Made by a program: the position numbers and the translations under genes
Notes under the pieces: generated by a model
Seen by the model: the letters and a program-made list of their open reading frames with translations, nothing else
Databases searched by the model: none
Told to the model about the DNA's origin: nothing
Shown: positions 1-9,142 of the stretch, in pieces
How positions within the stretch are numbered: the first letter of the stretch is position 1
Layout: each line of letters opens with the position of its first letter
Assembly: GCF_014132355.1 (NCBI RefSeq)
Contig: NZ_BLZO01000153.1
Location: 1-64,000 of the forward strand
DNA from: Okeania sp. KiyG1
Lineage (GTDB): Bacteria; Cyanobacteriota; Cyanobacteriia; Cyanobacteriales; Microcoleaceae
DNA length: 64,000 nucleotides
Direction: 5' to 3'

Positions 1-99
1 ACCATGAATGTTCAGTATATTATTCGCAACAATTGATACTTCATCTATCAGCTTTTCCTGAAAACTAAAATCAATATCATCTAAATTTATATCAATCAT
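1..99 (-). CDS. Truncated CDS at the window edge, unknown function
   Basis: An open frame runs from an ATG at 99 to the window edge, with a GAGGAG ribosome binding site at 106-111. The 33 visible residues start MIDINLDDIDFSFQ and are acidic and amphipathic; I do not recognise a family. The gene lies 16 bases downstream of the 261-aa gene in the same direction, so it is probably the next cistron of the transfer operon that contains the coupling protein. It is too short to be in most ORF listings, but the ribosome binding site and operon spacing support it. Confidence 0.5.
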   Translation of the reverse strand, partial: MIDINLDDIDFSFQEKLIDEVSIVANNILNIHG

Positions 100-115
100 A
101 AAATATCTCCTCTTA

Positions 116-901
116 TCAACGACTAATGTTCTTACTAACAGCTTTAGTGGGTTCTGGTGCTTCTAATTGTGGAGCGACTTGATTTTCCAGATGCTCCACA
201 TACTCTTTACTCAAACTCGAATTGAAGGATTCTACTTGTTTGTGTGAATCAAACAAAATCTCCATATTCTCCTCTCCCTCTACAGTTAATTTGCGATCGA
301 GGATAGACCAAGTAACAGAATTGCGTTCGCCTTCGAGCCGGATGTCCAGACCCATATTGGAGACAACTCCATAACGGTTCAGAGCAGCAAAAAGGATAGG
401 AACTGCTCGTTGGACTAAGTCTTGTTGTAAAGGATCGTCGTCTATCAGTTCCTCAGTATCCGAAATGCCAGATTCTTCAGGTTCTTCTTTAGGTTCTTCT
501 TTCTCCTTAAATTTATCAGTGGCATTGTTTATAGCCGGATTTGCTGTTATAGGTTTATGATGTGTTTCTGTATCAATAGTATTAACAGTGACTCCACTAG
601 CAGCATCACTACTACTAGCAGTAGAATTCTTATCACCCGAAACTGAAGGAAAAAAATCAATCTGTAGCCAATTTGAGGATGAATTCTCACGCTCATCAAG
701 CAAAGCTTGCCTAGTTTCCTCCCATAATTCCTCAGACATACCCTCAGAAAGACTTTGCTCTTTAATTTGCTCAGAAAACCCGCGATATTGTTGGGCAAAA
801 ACAGCCCAGTCATCCCCAAGGGTTTCTAGTGCTGTGGCTGTCAATTCAAATCCCACAGCACGCCGAACAGTATTAGGTATTTCGATGCTTATTTCACTCA
901 T
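116..901 (-). CDS. Unknown acidic protein in the transfer operon (261 aa)
   Basis: I do not recognise a family. The protein has a globular-looking N-terminal part (residues 1-75), a low-complexity acidic and Ser/Thr-rich middle (about 85-155, with runs of Glu, Lys and Asp) and a second folded part (about 160-240). No signal peptide or membrane segment is visible, so it is probably cytoplasmic. It starts at an ATG at 901, 7 bases after the stop of the VirD4-like coupling protein gene, so the two are very likely co-transcribed. By position it may be a transfer accessory factor; that is inference only. Confidence 0.6.
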   Translation of the reverse strand: MSEISIEIPNTVRRAVGFELTATALETLGDDWAVFAQQYRGFSEQIKEQSLSEGMSEELWEETRQALLDERENSSSNWLQIDFFPSVSGDKNSTASSSDAASGVTVNTIDTETHHKPITANPAINNATDKFKEKEEPKEEPEESGISDTEELIDDDPLQQDLVQRAVPILFAALNRYGVVSNMGLDIRLEGERNSVTWSILDRKLTVEGEENMEILFDSHKQVESFNSSLSKEYVEHLENQVAPQLEAPEPTKAVSKNISR

Positions 902-908
902 AATTTAC

Positions 909-2726
909 TTAAATATCTATAGGTAAAGGGTTACTGCGACGCGAACTAATTGTTGCGGAAGATCTTGGATCTTCGGGTAAAGGGAGAAGTTCTTCTGCTA
1001 GAGCAATACGCTTATTCATTTCTTCAGCCATGCGCTCATCCAACTCATCATAACTGCTAATTTCTAATCGTTTGAACTCAGAGGCAATTAAGCGAGGTTC
1101 TATTTTCTCCTGCCACATCTTTTCGTTTCCCTGAAAGCGTTTTACCTGCTTTAGTGGCAACTTGATTTCGGGTTTGATATGCCAGGGAACGCTGCCCTCT
1201 TGAGAGCTTCCGACGGCCGGATTAATAAAAACACAGCTACGCTTAAACTTGAGCAGAACTTCCTTACTCATCAACGGCACGATCTGAATAGACTGATTTT
1301 TAGAACGTGACCCCCCCGCAGCACCAGTACCAAAATTATGAGAAACATTTTGAGTAGAGTAGGTGATTTCCGACTCTCCCAAGTATTTGGAAATCTCCTC
1401 TGCCGTCTCCACATGGCCGGGATTAAAGAAAAACTTGGTCGCCATGTTCGCCTGTATGATTGTGGCTCCTTCCTTTCCATACCTTTGTTCTAGCTGTTTA
1501 TTATTCTGGAAACCAATAATAGTACCACACCCCTTAGACCTAAACTCTGCTGCATATTGCGCTACATTGACTTTTATGGTAGGCAACTCATCAAACATCA
1601 AAACTAAGCCACTCTGGCGCTGCTTTGCAAAGTTTTGCAAAACAATCATGTGAATAGTTCCTGCCAGTACGGGAGCTAGAGCATCTTGACGGGCAATGTC
1701 ATTCTCAACCACAAGCATCATACCGTCATCGATGTAGGTCTGAATACTTGAATCACCAATAGTACAGGCCATTAATTGAGGTTGTACCAAAGGCTGTAAT
1801 AAGTTGTACGCTCCAGCAATAATACCTCCAGTAGTTTTTCCTGCATCCTCCTTAGCTAAAGAAGCTATTTGATTGAATTGATACCAAAGGAAAGGAGAAT
1901 ATTTTTCCCGTTTGCGAGTTGCTTCTAATAGTCTTTTTTCTAAATCAGAAAGCTGGATTAAAGCATAGCACATAGCTAAATCAGGGTAGTCCGTCGCCCG
2001 CGCCAGTTGAATTAACGCCTGCAACAGTTGCTGACTGGCGGGTTCAAAAAATGGGTCTCCGCCCGAATTATCTTTGGAGCCATTTTGATATAAAACCTCT
2101 GCTAATTGTTTAGCTCCAAAATTATCAGTAGCACTACGAATGAAATCCTTGATAGGATTGATACAACAACTATATGGTTTTCCTGGGGCAAAAACCCTCA
2201 CATTTTTGTAACCATTCTGCAATGCTTCAGTCGCTACAACCCACTTTTGTTCTCCCTTATAGTCATAGAGAAGAAAACCAAGATTTTGAGCGATCGCTGC
2301 TGAGGCCAAAGGATTTAGAACTCCAAAAGTTTTACCACACCCTGCACCTCCGACAACCATTACACCTCGATTGATTGTACACACGGGAATAGTAGGAGGA
2401 TTGCCAGAAAAGAAAGTGCCGATAGAACTCCGTTTCCTGAGTTTCCAGTCCCCACAGTAGAGGCCAATTTCAGAAACTTTTCGCTTTTTAATTTCGGAAC
2501 ATAATTTACCAATAGCAGAAGCTTTTTCTCCTCTTCCTGCCCAATGTGCGGTGGTGAGCTTTTGTTTCTTGTCGCCACCGAGAAGTTGCATTACTAAAAG
2601 TATCCCTCCCATAGTCAGAATTAGAGGTAGATTTTCTCCCCCAAAGACATTGCCAAAGGCGCTGCCTATATCGCCTGCAATATTGTTAGATGGTGGTGGT
2701 TGAGTAGTTTGTGCTAAGATTTTCAA
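909..2726 (-). CDS. VirD4/TraG-type conjugative coupling protein ATPase
   Basis: This is the type IV coupling protein that links the relaxosome to the mating channel at the inner membrane. A hydrophobic segment (about residues 43-60, counted from a TTG at 2756) is followed by a Walker A motif GGAGCGKT (about 136-143) and a Walker B stretch LVLMFDELPTI (about 384-394), the order expected for the VirD4/TraG/TraD family; the length (about 605 aa) also fits. The frame is open to a TTG at 2756, but an AGGAGG at 2738-2743 favours the TTG at 2726 as start, since no ATG is available. The 261-aa gene follows after 7 bases. Upstream is a 0.65-kb repeat-rich gap, so it probably has its own promoter. Confidence 0.85.
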   Translation of the reverse strand: MKILAQTTQPPPSNNIAGDIGSAFGNVFGGENLPLILTMGGILLVMQLLGGDKKQKLTTAHWAGRGEKASAIGKLCSEIKKRKVSEIGLYCGDWKLRKRSSIGTFFSGNPPTIPVCTINRGVMVVGGAGCGKTFGVLNPLASAAIAQNLGFLLYDYKGEQKWVVATEALQNGYKNVRVFAPGKPYSCCINPIKDFIRSATDNFGAKQLAEVLYQNGSKDNSGGDPFFEPASQQLLQALIQLARATDYPDLAMCYALIQLSDLEKRLLEATRKREKYSPFLWYQFNQIASLAKEDAGKTTGGIIAGAYNLLQPLVQPQLMACTIGDSSIQTYIDDGMMLVVENDIARQDALAPVLAGTIHMIVLQNFAKQRQSGLVLMFDELPTIKVNVAQYAAEFRSKGCGTIIGFQNNKQLEQRYGKEGATIIQANMATKFFFNPGHVETAEEISKYLGESEITYSTQNVSHNFGTGAAGGSRSKNQSIQIVPLMSKEVLLKFKRSCVFINPAVGSSQEGSVPWHIKPEIKLPLKQVKRFQGNEKMWQEKIEPRLIASEFKRLEISSYDELDERMAEEMNKRIALAEELLPLPEDPRSSATISSRRSNPLPIDI

Positions 2727-2744
2727 TTTAGGATTTTCCTCCTG

Positions 2745-3138
2745 AATAATTAACAATTAATAATTAACAATTAATAACCACCTCTGATCAATAAATAATT
2801 AACCAACAATGCAGGGTAGTTTCATTCTTAACTGTGCTATTTTATGTATTAATAAAACAAGGATTTTCAAGGTTTAGGAAATTTATATTTCGCTGTATGG
2901 AAATAAATAAATTAATTACAAAAATCTAGAATTAAATGATGATGCCAACAATAAATCATAAGTTATACTATCTTATGATTTTTTTACACTTTTTTAAACA
3001 AGTAAATGAGTGAGTAAAGCAGAAACAAACAGAAATATTAGATGAAAAAAATCTAATTAGGCAATGATTTATTTGTTGGTTTTAATTATTGAACAACTGA
3101 AGTATCAGCTAAGTATAGCATTACTTTTTATTGGTATT
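2745..3138. repeat. A/T heptamer repeats and hairpin in the gap upstream of the coupling protein gene
   Basis: No gene is visible between 2757 and 3384. The left part holds TAATTAACAATTAATAA-type short repeats (2745-2775), similar runs recur at 3355-3390, and there is a hairpin at 2953-2981 whose arms AAATCATAAG/CTTATGATTT enclose a 9-nt loop and end in a run of T on the forward strand. The hairpin could act as a terminator for forward-strand transcription, but no forward gene precedes it. The rest of the gap is the MITE-like element listed separately. Confidence 0.45.
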
Positions 3139-3260
3139 ATATAGAATTCGGTTATATAGTATATGTTGATAATTCTATAATTACTTAAATATTTAATCTC
3201 CCCCACTCCCCTACTCCCCTACTCCCAACTATACAATAACTATTCAACCGGATTCTATAT
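3139..3260. mobile_element. MITE-like inverted-repeat element, about 122 bp
   Basis: The left end ATATAGAATTCGGTT (3139-3153) is repeated in inverted orientation, with one mismatch, as AACCGGATTCTATAT (3246-3260). The interior has no coding capacity and holds a pyrimidine tract with tandem CCCCTACT units (about 3198-3227). Size, terminal inverted repeats and lack of genes fit a miniature inverted-repeat transposable element. A second element with different ends but a similar CTACTCC tract occurs at 31409-31542. Confidence 0.55.
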
Positions 3261-3384
3261 TACCCCCATGAATCCGCGACTCAATTATTACTTATTAATC
3301 TCAATCGAAAAGGGAGGCTTTTTACCTGATTTTTGAAATCAATAATTATTAAATATTTAATCAACAATTATTAATTATTAATTA

Positions 3385-3981
3385 TTAATTACCAATAACA
3401 CTATTTCTGGTTTCCACAATCTTGTAAACTTGTCCGTCGAAACATTCGGTAATTTGTTGCAGGGTATTGTTTGTGGGATGTGTTTGGAAAAATCGCAAGC
3501 AAGGTAGGGAACTTTTAGCAATAACACCATTAGGTGGCTCTTTCAGTAATTGGATTTGAGTAGTATTTTTAGGAAGAAGCGGATTGATATATCGCCTCAA
3601 AATAGGTCTATACTCTCCCGGAGTTTCTTCTAGATAGGCAAGATGTAGACATCCAAAATATCCACAAAAAGATGGTGAATTTATCTTAAATAAAGTAAGT
3701 TTATTAGTCAGACGAATTGCTTCTAATTGCTTATAAGTGTTCTCGTTAGCCTTTTCGGACGAATTATCAGCAATAATTTGCTTTGCTGTATCTTCAGAAA
3801 CGACTGTAGTAGCAGGTTTCCAACCACTAATAGCTTGAGCATGGGAGCCACACCCAATAATTCCGAATAATCCACTCAGGATGAGAAATAGAGCAAATCC
3901 TTTAATAAAAGGGACTATAAGGTAAATATATTTTTTGATTGTGAGGGTGTCATGATTTTTCAACAAATTAGTTAGTGGCAC
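3385..3981 (-). CDS. Probable lipoprotein of the transfer region (198 aa)
   Basis: A hydrophobic N-terminal segment (about residues 18-43) ends in a lipobox-like IIGC, so the mature protein is probably a lipid-anchored envelope protein. The rest is a small globular domain with several Cys residues (for example FCGYFGC); I do not recognise a family. The start is a GTG at 3981, overlapping by 14 bases the 3' end of the exported 600-aa gene, so translational coupling is likely. A small lipoprotein beside mating-channel genes invites comparison with VirB7, but this one is much longer than VirB7 and sequence similarity is not evident; that link is speculation. Confidence 0.6.
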   Translation of the reverse strand: MPLTNLLKNHDTLTIKKYIYLIVPFIKGFALFLILSGLFGIIGCGSHAQAISGWKPATTVVSEDTAKQIIADNSSEKANENTYKQLEAIRLTNKLTLFKINSPSFCGYFGCLHLAYLEETPGEYRPILRRYINPLLPKNTTQIQLLKEPPNGVIAKSSLPCLRFFQTHPTNNTLQQITECFDGQVYKIVETRNSVIGN

Positions 3982-5770
3982 AGCTAACTACAGTGCCACC
4001 ATGAGAGTTGTAATAAGTCCTTACTTTCTGGCCCAATTTCAGTATAGTTAGGCTATTGTCAGCATTTGCTACCCTAGAGTCAATGGGGGTGAACAACCCA
4101 CCAGCAAAAATTTGAGCAGTTCTTTCAATCAAGCGATCGCCACAAAAATACTTGTCGGTAGTAGGATCGATTTCGCTGCGAGCTAATAGAGCAGCTTCAC
4201 CAATAATTAGTCGCATCACCTCATCTTGTTTGGATGGGGGAAAAAATTTGTTTAGAGCTGTGGGTGTAGGATGGTTGGATTTTATTAAATTCAAGAGAAA
4301 TTTTTCACCCCCATCATGCAGAGTAATACTTTCTATTACTTTTTGGTGAGTAGAGTGTAGATGGTATTTGCCAAGAGATTTTCCACAGCGATCGCCCAAA
4401 CAAGTGATTGGGGGAAAATCAGATTGACTATTGCTATAACCCACGCTTAGAATCTTGATAATTCCTTCTGCCAAAATAGATGGAGAAATTCCACCTGCCA
4501 CTTCCTCCCCAGTAATGATATTGCCTCGCATTGATATACTTGGTTGCTGCCTTCTCACCTGCTGCTGTGCCAACCGTTGTTGTGTCCGTATAGGCAGCCG
4601 ATTACTTGGAGGATTACTGCGCAAGCTACCAATAGGAATCATGGCATCTCTCTTATACTCCATGAAAGGTATAGGGCCAATATTGTATGGCGTGCAACCT
4701 CCAGTGTTACAGTAACGCAAAAACAAGACAAATTGTGCCGAGTCGTTTGTCTCATCAACCTCCCATAATACCATCTTTGCAAAACCTCCAAATGGAAATC
4801 GTCCGGTAGGTTCTAATCCAGGTTTAGCGACGGGTGACAGAACTGCCATTTTAAGTAATCCAGAACCACCATCAACCCACTGCTGCTGGCCGTTAATCCA
4901 AGCTTTTCCCTCAAATGGAGACGAGACAGTCGCACCCAGGTTTTCTGGATCGTCAAGTTCTATGTGGGAACAGGACTCTGTATTTTCCGAGGTTTTATTG
5001 CACGGGAACTCAAAACCTACCTCCGAACTACCTGTAACAGTCCGCCCCCAATTGGCTTCAGCGGGACCTCTCACAGTGTCAATTCTAGCAATGATGCTAA
5101 TACTGCTCAAATTCAAAGGATTGGGAAACTGAGAGAGTGGAATATCCGAGATTCCGGGAATGCTGTCTAAACTAAAATTCTCCCAATCAACAAAATTCTT
5201 AAGGGGAGTATTTCCCAGGTTTGGGATGCTGCCTATTTTGAGGTTCCCCAATTCGTTCAATTGTATATTGGCAGCAATGGGATTGTTGGCCACAAATTGA
5301 CCTAAATTTTGTGAAAGTTGGATATCTTCAAATTGAGGATTGTTCTTAAAAAAAGTAGCAAGGGGTTTTATTTGCTTGATTTTGTACTGATCTAAATAGG
5401 GAACCCCGGCTGATGAAATGCCATCACCCAAAACTAAATTGCCCAGGGTTTGTTCTCCCATCAGTGGTAATTGGTTCAGAGTTAATTGATTGACATCCAC
5501 CCCTAAAAAAGCAGATGTTTGTTCTAAAGTAAATTCGGAAGCTCCCAGGGAGGATAAGGAGCCTAATTTGAGTAGTTGGGATGGAGCATCCATACCCTCT
5601 ATATTAGGCATAGAATTGAATGTCCAGTTCTCTATGTCCGGCATAGCTACTTGCTGCTCCCCCACCTGCTGCACTGTGATAGTATTGGGATTGCTAGAAG
5701 CAGTTGTAGTGGTTAGTAGTAGGATTAGCCCAGTAAATCCAGTAAATATGGTTGCTATTTTTAGATTCAT
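3968..5770 (-). CDS. Exported 600-aa protein of the transfer region, unknown
   Basis: A signal peptide (about residues 1-27, ending TTTTASS) indicates export. The N-terminal third (about 40-215) is built from short imperfect repeats rich in Leu, Gly and Pro (patterns such as LGNLVLGDG and SIPGISDIPLSQF) that resemble solenoid turns. A Cys-containing middle and C-terminal domain (about 220-600) follow, with paired cysteines such as CNTGGC and CLGDRC that could form disulfides in the periplasm. I do not recognise a family. It lies between the AAA+ ATPase gene and the lipoprotein gene in the same operon, 4 bases after the former. A peptidoglycan- or pilus-associated role would fit the context but is not shown by the sequence. 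Confidence 0.6.
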   Translation of the reverse strand: MNLKIATIFTGFTGLILLLTTTTASSNPNTITVQQVGEQQVAMPDIENWTFNSMPNIEGMDAPSQLLKLGSLSSLGASEFTLEQTSAFLGVDVNQLTLNQLPLMGEQTLGNLVLGDGISSAGVPYLDQYKIKQIKPLATFFKNNPQFEDIQLSQNLGQFVANNPIAANIQLNELGNLKIGSIPNLGNTPLKNFVDWENFSLDSIPGISDIPLSQFPNPLNLSSISIIARIDTVRGPAEANWGRTVTGSSEVGFEFPCNKTSENTESCSHIELDDPENLGATVSSPFEGKAWINGQQQWVDGGSGLLKMAVLSPVAKPGLEPTGRFPFGGFAKMVLWEVDETNDSAQFVLFLRYCNTGGCTPYNIGPIPFMEYKRDAMIPIGSLRSNPPSNRLPIRTQQRLAQQQVRRQQPSISMRGNIITGEEVAGGISPSILAEGIIKILSVGYSNSQSDFPPITCLGDRCGKSLGKYHLHSTHQKVIESITLHDGGEKFLLNLIKSNHPTPTALNKFFPPSKQDEVMRLIIGEAALLARSEIDPTTDKYFCGDRLIERTAQIFAGGLFTPIDSRVANADNSLTILKLGQKVRTYYNSHGGTVVSCATN

Positions 5771-5774
5771 TAAA

Positions 5775-7402
5775 TTACTTCGAGTGATTTAGGTTGACGG
5801 TTGAGCTTTGTCGTACCTGTCCCCTGGTTTTCGCTCCAGACTGCTCGAACATTCCTCGATTAATTCGAGCAAAACGAGATGTATCTCTCCCTGAAGTCGG
5901 GCGAGCAAAATCGGCATCTTGCTTAATGGCATAAAGTTGATCGCTGATGGCTTTATTAGCTGAAGCAGGCGTGAAATTCTGCCGTTCAGTCAGCAAATCT
6001 TCTAAGGAAATTTGGGGTAAATATTTTCGAGGATTGAAGGCTTTTCCTTGTTCCTTTGCACTTTGTACTTGGTGGTGAAAGTTTGTTTCTAGAGTTCTTT
6101 CAACGGCCTTACCAATCTCATCCGGAGAACAACCTCGGTACTCATCAAGTAAAATTCGCCATTGTGAATCAGTAAAACGCAAATTGGGACAATATTTGCC
6201 TAGATGTATTTGAAAAATTTCATACAACGCTCCATTATGGGGATTGCCCAAAAACCACACATATTTGAAGCGCCGGACTAATTCTGCCGGGAGCAATCCT
6301 AATCTGTTGATTGTTGCCAGCATAAACACGGGAGTAGTATGGTCTTGCAGCCAAGACAATAATTCCCCAGTCATCTTGGCCATCGCCCCGCCACTACCGC
6401 CAGACTCCCACCCCACAAAGTTTTTCTCAAATTCATCAAAAATAAGACTACATTGCCAGAATTATCTGCCAAATCTAGGAGGTGCTTGAGATTCTGTAAC
6501 GATTCTGATACAGTAGAGCCTACAAGTTGGTTGAAGTCTACCGCTATCATCTTTGCTCTGATGCGTTGGGCAATCATCTTTGCCACAAGGGATTTTCCTG
6601 TCCCCGGCAATCCCCAAAGCAAGCCACCATTAGGATTGCGTAATTTCCAAGAAGATGCACGAGGATCGAATAGTGATGCTATTTTATCTATATCTTTATC
6701 AAGTAAATCCAAGCCAGCAGCCTTGGGTACGTCAGGAGGAGGCAAAATCCTAACACCTTTACCCGCTAATTTTTGTTTAGCATACTCCAAAACCGAATCT
6801 GCAAACTCTTCCAGGGTACTAGCTTCACCTACCAACCGATTCAGAACAAGGGTAATCTCGCCTTCTGGCAGTCCCGTACAAGCTTGAAGCAATGGTAAAG
6901 GATCGGATTCTTTTTTGAAAGGATGTTCCTGACAGAATTGAGCTACCAACTCCTCAAGTTCTTTGGACGAAGGAAAAGGCTTCTCCAACTGAGGAATTAA
7001 GGGATACAAATTCATCGGTATGTCCAAAAGTGCATCAAACAGCACTATAAAAGTTAGGCTGTCCCTCTGTGTTAGGGCATCGTGGGCATTCCGTAGTTGC
7101 AGGTCTATGAGAGGATCAACGCTCTGGACGATACCTTCAACCAAGAAAATCCCATCCCGACTAGCGTTACAGATAGTACCAAGAATATTATCCTCAACTG
7201 CAGTAGGAGTAGGGGTAATCTTGCCTGAACGAAATTCTTGGACATATTTATATCCGGCATTCCATAGGTATAGGGGCAATTCCATATCCAAACCCCATTG
7301 CTCAAACTGCTTAAAAAAGCATTGTCGGTCTGAGGGCGAGACGGCGATCGCCGTTAACGGACTCTCTAGTAGAGGCCAATGTGTATAATGTCTTCTAGTC
7401 AT
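5775..7402 (-). pseudogene. Ycf46-like AAA+ ATPase, split by a 1-nt frameshift
   Basis: Two overlapping frames (6371-7402 and 5775-6416) together make one AAA+ ATPase. The first has an N-terminal helical region and Walker A (GLPGTGKS). It runs out of frame at a T5 homopolymer (A5 on the forward strand, 6438-6442), exactly in Walker B. One extra T would give VLFFDEFEKNFVG and continue into the second frame, which carries the sensor region ATINRL and the AAA lid, for a total of about 542 aa. The architecture resembles cyanobacterial Ycf46-like ATPases. It sits in the transfer operon and may power assembly or remodelling. Assembly error, real inactivation and slippage cannot be told apart here. 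Confidence 0.75.
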
Positions 7403-7421
7403 CGCAACTTTCTTTGCATAA

Positions 7422-7853
7422 TTATTCAGCTACTTTCTGAGGCTCCGTTTCACGGGGACTTCTCACAAAAATTGCACAAACTCCTCGTGTAGCTTGGATA
7501 CCATCAATGGCCAGAGTGATACGATCGCGTTTCGCTTCGATTTCGCATTTTCGAGACACCAAGCGATCGCCATTCCATTCAATCAATTGCCGGGCGAATT
7601 CCCCCTGCTTTGATTTGGCCCAATTAAGAAGATGATTGTCTGTAGTAGGATTAATGGGGTTTTTACTGCTCAGAAAAGAACTGATGAAAAGACCCAACAC
7701 TAGGCCAATAATTCCACTTGAAGCAACGATCGCGCTATGCGCTAATTTATGAGTTGCAATTTTGAGGCCCTGTACAGACTTATCTTCTTTATCTTCTGTT
7801 TCAGAAGGACTATCAAAACGCTCCGCAACCAACCGTTCTGCCATCCAACTCAT
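7422..7853 (-). CDS. Small single-span membrane protein, unknown (143 aa)
   Basis: I recognise no family. A clear transmembrane segment (about residues 40-62, SGIIGLVLGLFISSFLSS) separates a short polar N-terminal part from a C-terminal domain of about 75 residues. In the C-terminal domain a short basic and acidic stretch (KCEIEAKRDRITLAIDG) looks like a small beta-rich fold. The start ATG at 7853 lies 8 bases after the stop of the 99-aa gene and 19 bases before the AAA+ gene start, so it is part of the same leftward operon. Confidence 0.6.
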   Translation of the reverse strand: MSWMAERLVAERFDSPSETEDKEDKSVQGLKIATHKLAHSAIVASSGIIGLVLGLFISSFLSSKNPINPTTDNHLLNWAKSKQGEFARQLIEWNGDRLVSRKCEIEAKRDRITLAIDGIQATRGVCAIFVRSPRETEPQKVAE

Positions 7854-7861
7854 TCGTGCCT

Positions 7862-8161
7862 CTATCTCTGCGGATAAAGCTTGCTGGTAACTTTCTCTTT
7901 TGAATCAAATTCAGTTCCAATCCTTTTAAACATATTTGATTCAGCTATTTCAAAGGCAGAACGGATTTCATCAGGTTTGTTGCGTATTACATAGGCTAAA
8001 TAAGCGTTTGCTGCAATCTGACTGCAAAACGGATCTTCAAGCGCAGAACCACTTTGAGTAAGAAAACTATGGACCCATACTTTTGCTTCTTCTGGTTCGC
8101 CATCCAAAAGGTGATTCAAGGCTTTCTGGTTCTGCTCAATCCACTGACTCGGGGTTGACAT
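7862..8161 (-). CDS. Small helical protein in the transfer operon, unknown (99 aa)
   Basis: The product is predicted to be cytoplasmic and mostly alpha-helical (repeated A/L/E patterns, for example IEQNQKALNHLLDGEPEEAKVW), reminiscent of a TPR-like hairpin, but too short to assign. There is no signal peptide or membrane segment. The gene lies between the 82-aa gene (24 bases upstream) and the 143-aa membrane protein gene (8 bases downstream), which supports it as a real cistron. Function unknown. Confidence 0.55.
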   Translation of the reverse strand: MSTPSQWIEQNQKALNHLLDGEPEEAKVWVHSFLTQSGSALEDPFCSQIAANAYLAYVIRNKPDEIRSAFEIAESNMFKRIGTEFDSKEKVTSKLYPQR

Positions 8162-8185
8162 AAGCTGTTTCTCTTAGTATGGAAA

Positions 8186-8434
8186 TTAGTTAGATTTAGA
8201 TCCAGATTCAGCCGGGATTTTGTCTCGAAGCTTCTGATACTGTTCGTTGGACAGGTTAAGTGTCTCTTCAGACACATTTAATTTTGCTGCTAATTCTTTC
8301 AGATTTTTGGTATTAGTGATCGCTGACTCAATAGAGCTGATATCTTTTTTGAGTTGATTGGCCAAATCATCTAAAGTAACCTTCTTCTGACTTTTTTTAG
8401 GGACTTTTAACTTACCCTCAACAAGATTCGGCAA
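8186..8434 (-). CDS. Small basic/helical protein directly after the ParA-like gene (82 aa)
   Basis: The reading frame is in phase with the ParA-like gene just upstream: after that gene's TAA at 8461-8459, translation would continue through TFDQIFEQ into a TTG at 8434, so no independent ATG exists. The product has a Lys-rich start (KVPKKSQKK) and a helical, coiled-coil-like rest. It may be a true small gene starting at TTG, or the C-terminal tail of the ParA-like protein cut off by a stop codon. There is no family match by eye. Confidence 0.45.
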   Translation of the reverse strand: MPNLVEGKLKVPKKSQKKVTLDDLANQLKKDISSIESAITNTKNLKELAAKLNVSEETLNLSNEQYQKLRDKIPAESGSKSN

Positions 8435-8458
8435 CTGTTCAAAAATCTGGTCAAAGGT

Positions 8459-9130
8459 TTAGTTGTACTGATTGACAAAAAATCTTGCTCGTCGCGCTAA
8501 CAAACTATTCGCAGTGTCTATAGCTTGTCGAAATGTTAGATTTTTGCGGTCTAATTCAAATAGTACGGGTGTTGCCACTAAAGGAAAATCAGCTACTAAT
8601 ATACAGTGCTTCTCGAACAATTCCCGATACTCAGGCACGTTATTAAGGTAATTCCAATCAGGAGAACTCATTAAGTGCCCCGAATTACGAATCAAAACAT
8701 GAGGAAGGTTATCATTATGTTCGCTCAAAGATTTTTGAAGCAATTGAATGGAAGACCAACAACCGTCGGTGATGAAAAACTGGATAAATTGGGGTCTGCC
8801 TTCAGGAGCTTTTCGAGTTTGAATACTTCCAGTGGTTATTAGCCATTCCAGAAGTGGCTGATATGTGTTACCGGGCAGATTAACTACTATGTAGTCGGGA
8901 TTGGTCTCGGCCATCTCTAAAATTTTATCCGGTTCCATTGCCCGCCTCAAATCGTCAGAAAATCCAATTGATTCAGAATCATAAAGTTCGGACACATCTT
9001 GAACTTCTCGGTCTGAATCTACGGCAATAACAGACTTACCCGTTGATTCAAGATATTCTATACAGGTACGGCACACGAGGGTTTTTCCCACGCCACCCTT
9101 AATTCCTCCTACGAGGATGATATATGTCAT
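8459..9130 (-). CDS. ParA/MinD-superfamily P-loop ATPase of the transfer operon (VirC1/StbB-like)
   Basis: The N-terminus carries a deviant Walker A (GGIKGGVGKT, residues 8-17) with the first signature lysine, followed by VIAVDSD, typical of ParA/MinD/SRPI ATPases. The length (223 aa) suits the short ParA-like class found beside relaxosome genes (VirC1, StbB and TraL types), which help position conjugative DNA; the assignment to that class is inference from context. The start is an ATG at 9130 with a strong AAGGAG upstream. It lies downstream of an actin-like ATPase in the same operon, so two different filament- or gradient-type ATPases sit side by side. A second, classical parA is at 29055-29939. 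Confidence 0.75.
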   Translation of the reverse strand: MTYIILVGGIKGGVGKTLVCRTCIEYLESTGKSVIAVDSDREVQDVSELYDSESIGFSDDLRRAMEPDKILEMAETNPDYIVVNLPGNTYQPLLEWLITTGSIQTRKAPEGRPQFIQFFITDGCWSSIQLLQKSLSEHNDNLPHVLIRNSGHLMSSPDWNYLNNVPEYRELFEKHCILVADFPLVATPVLFELDRKNLTFRQAIDTANSLLARRARFFVNQYN

Positions 9131-9142
9131 GCGTTGTTCTCC

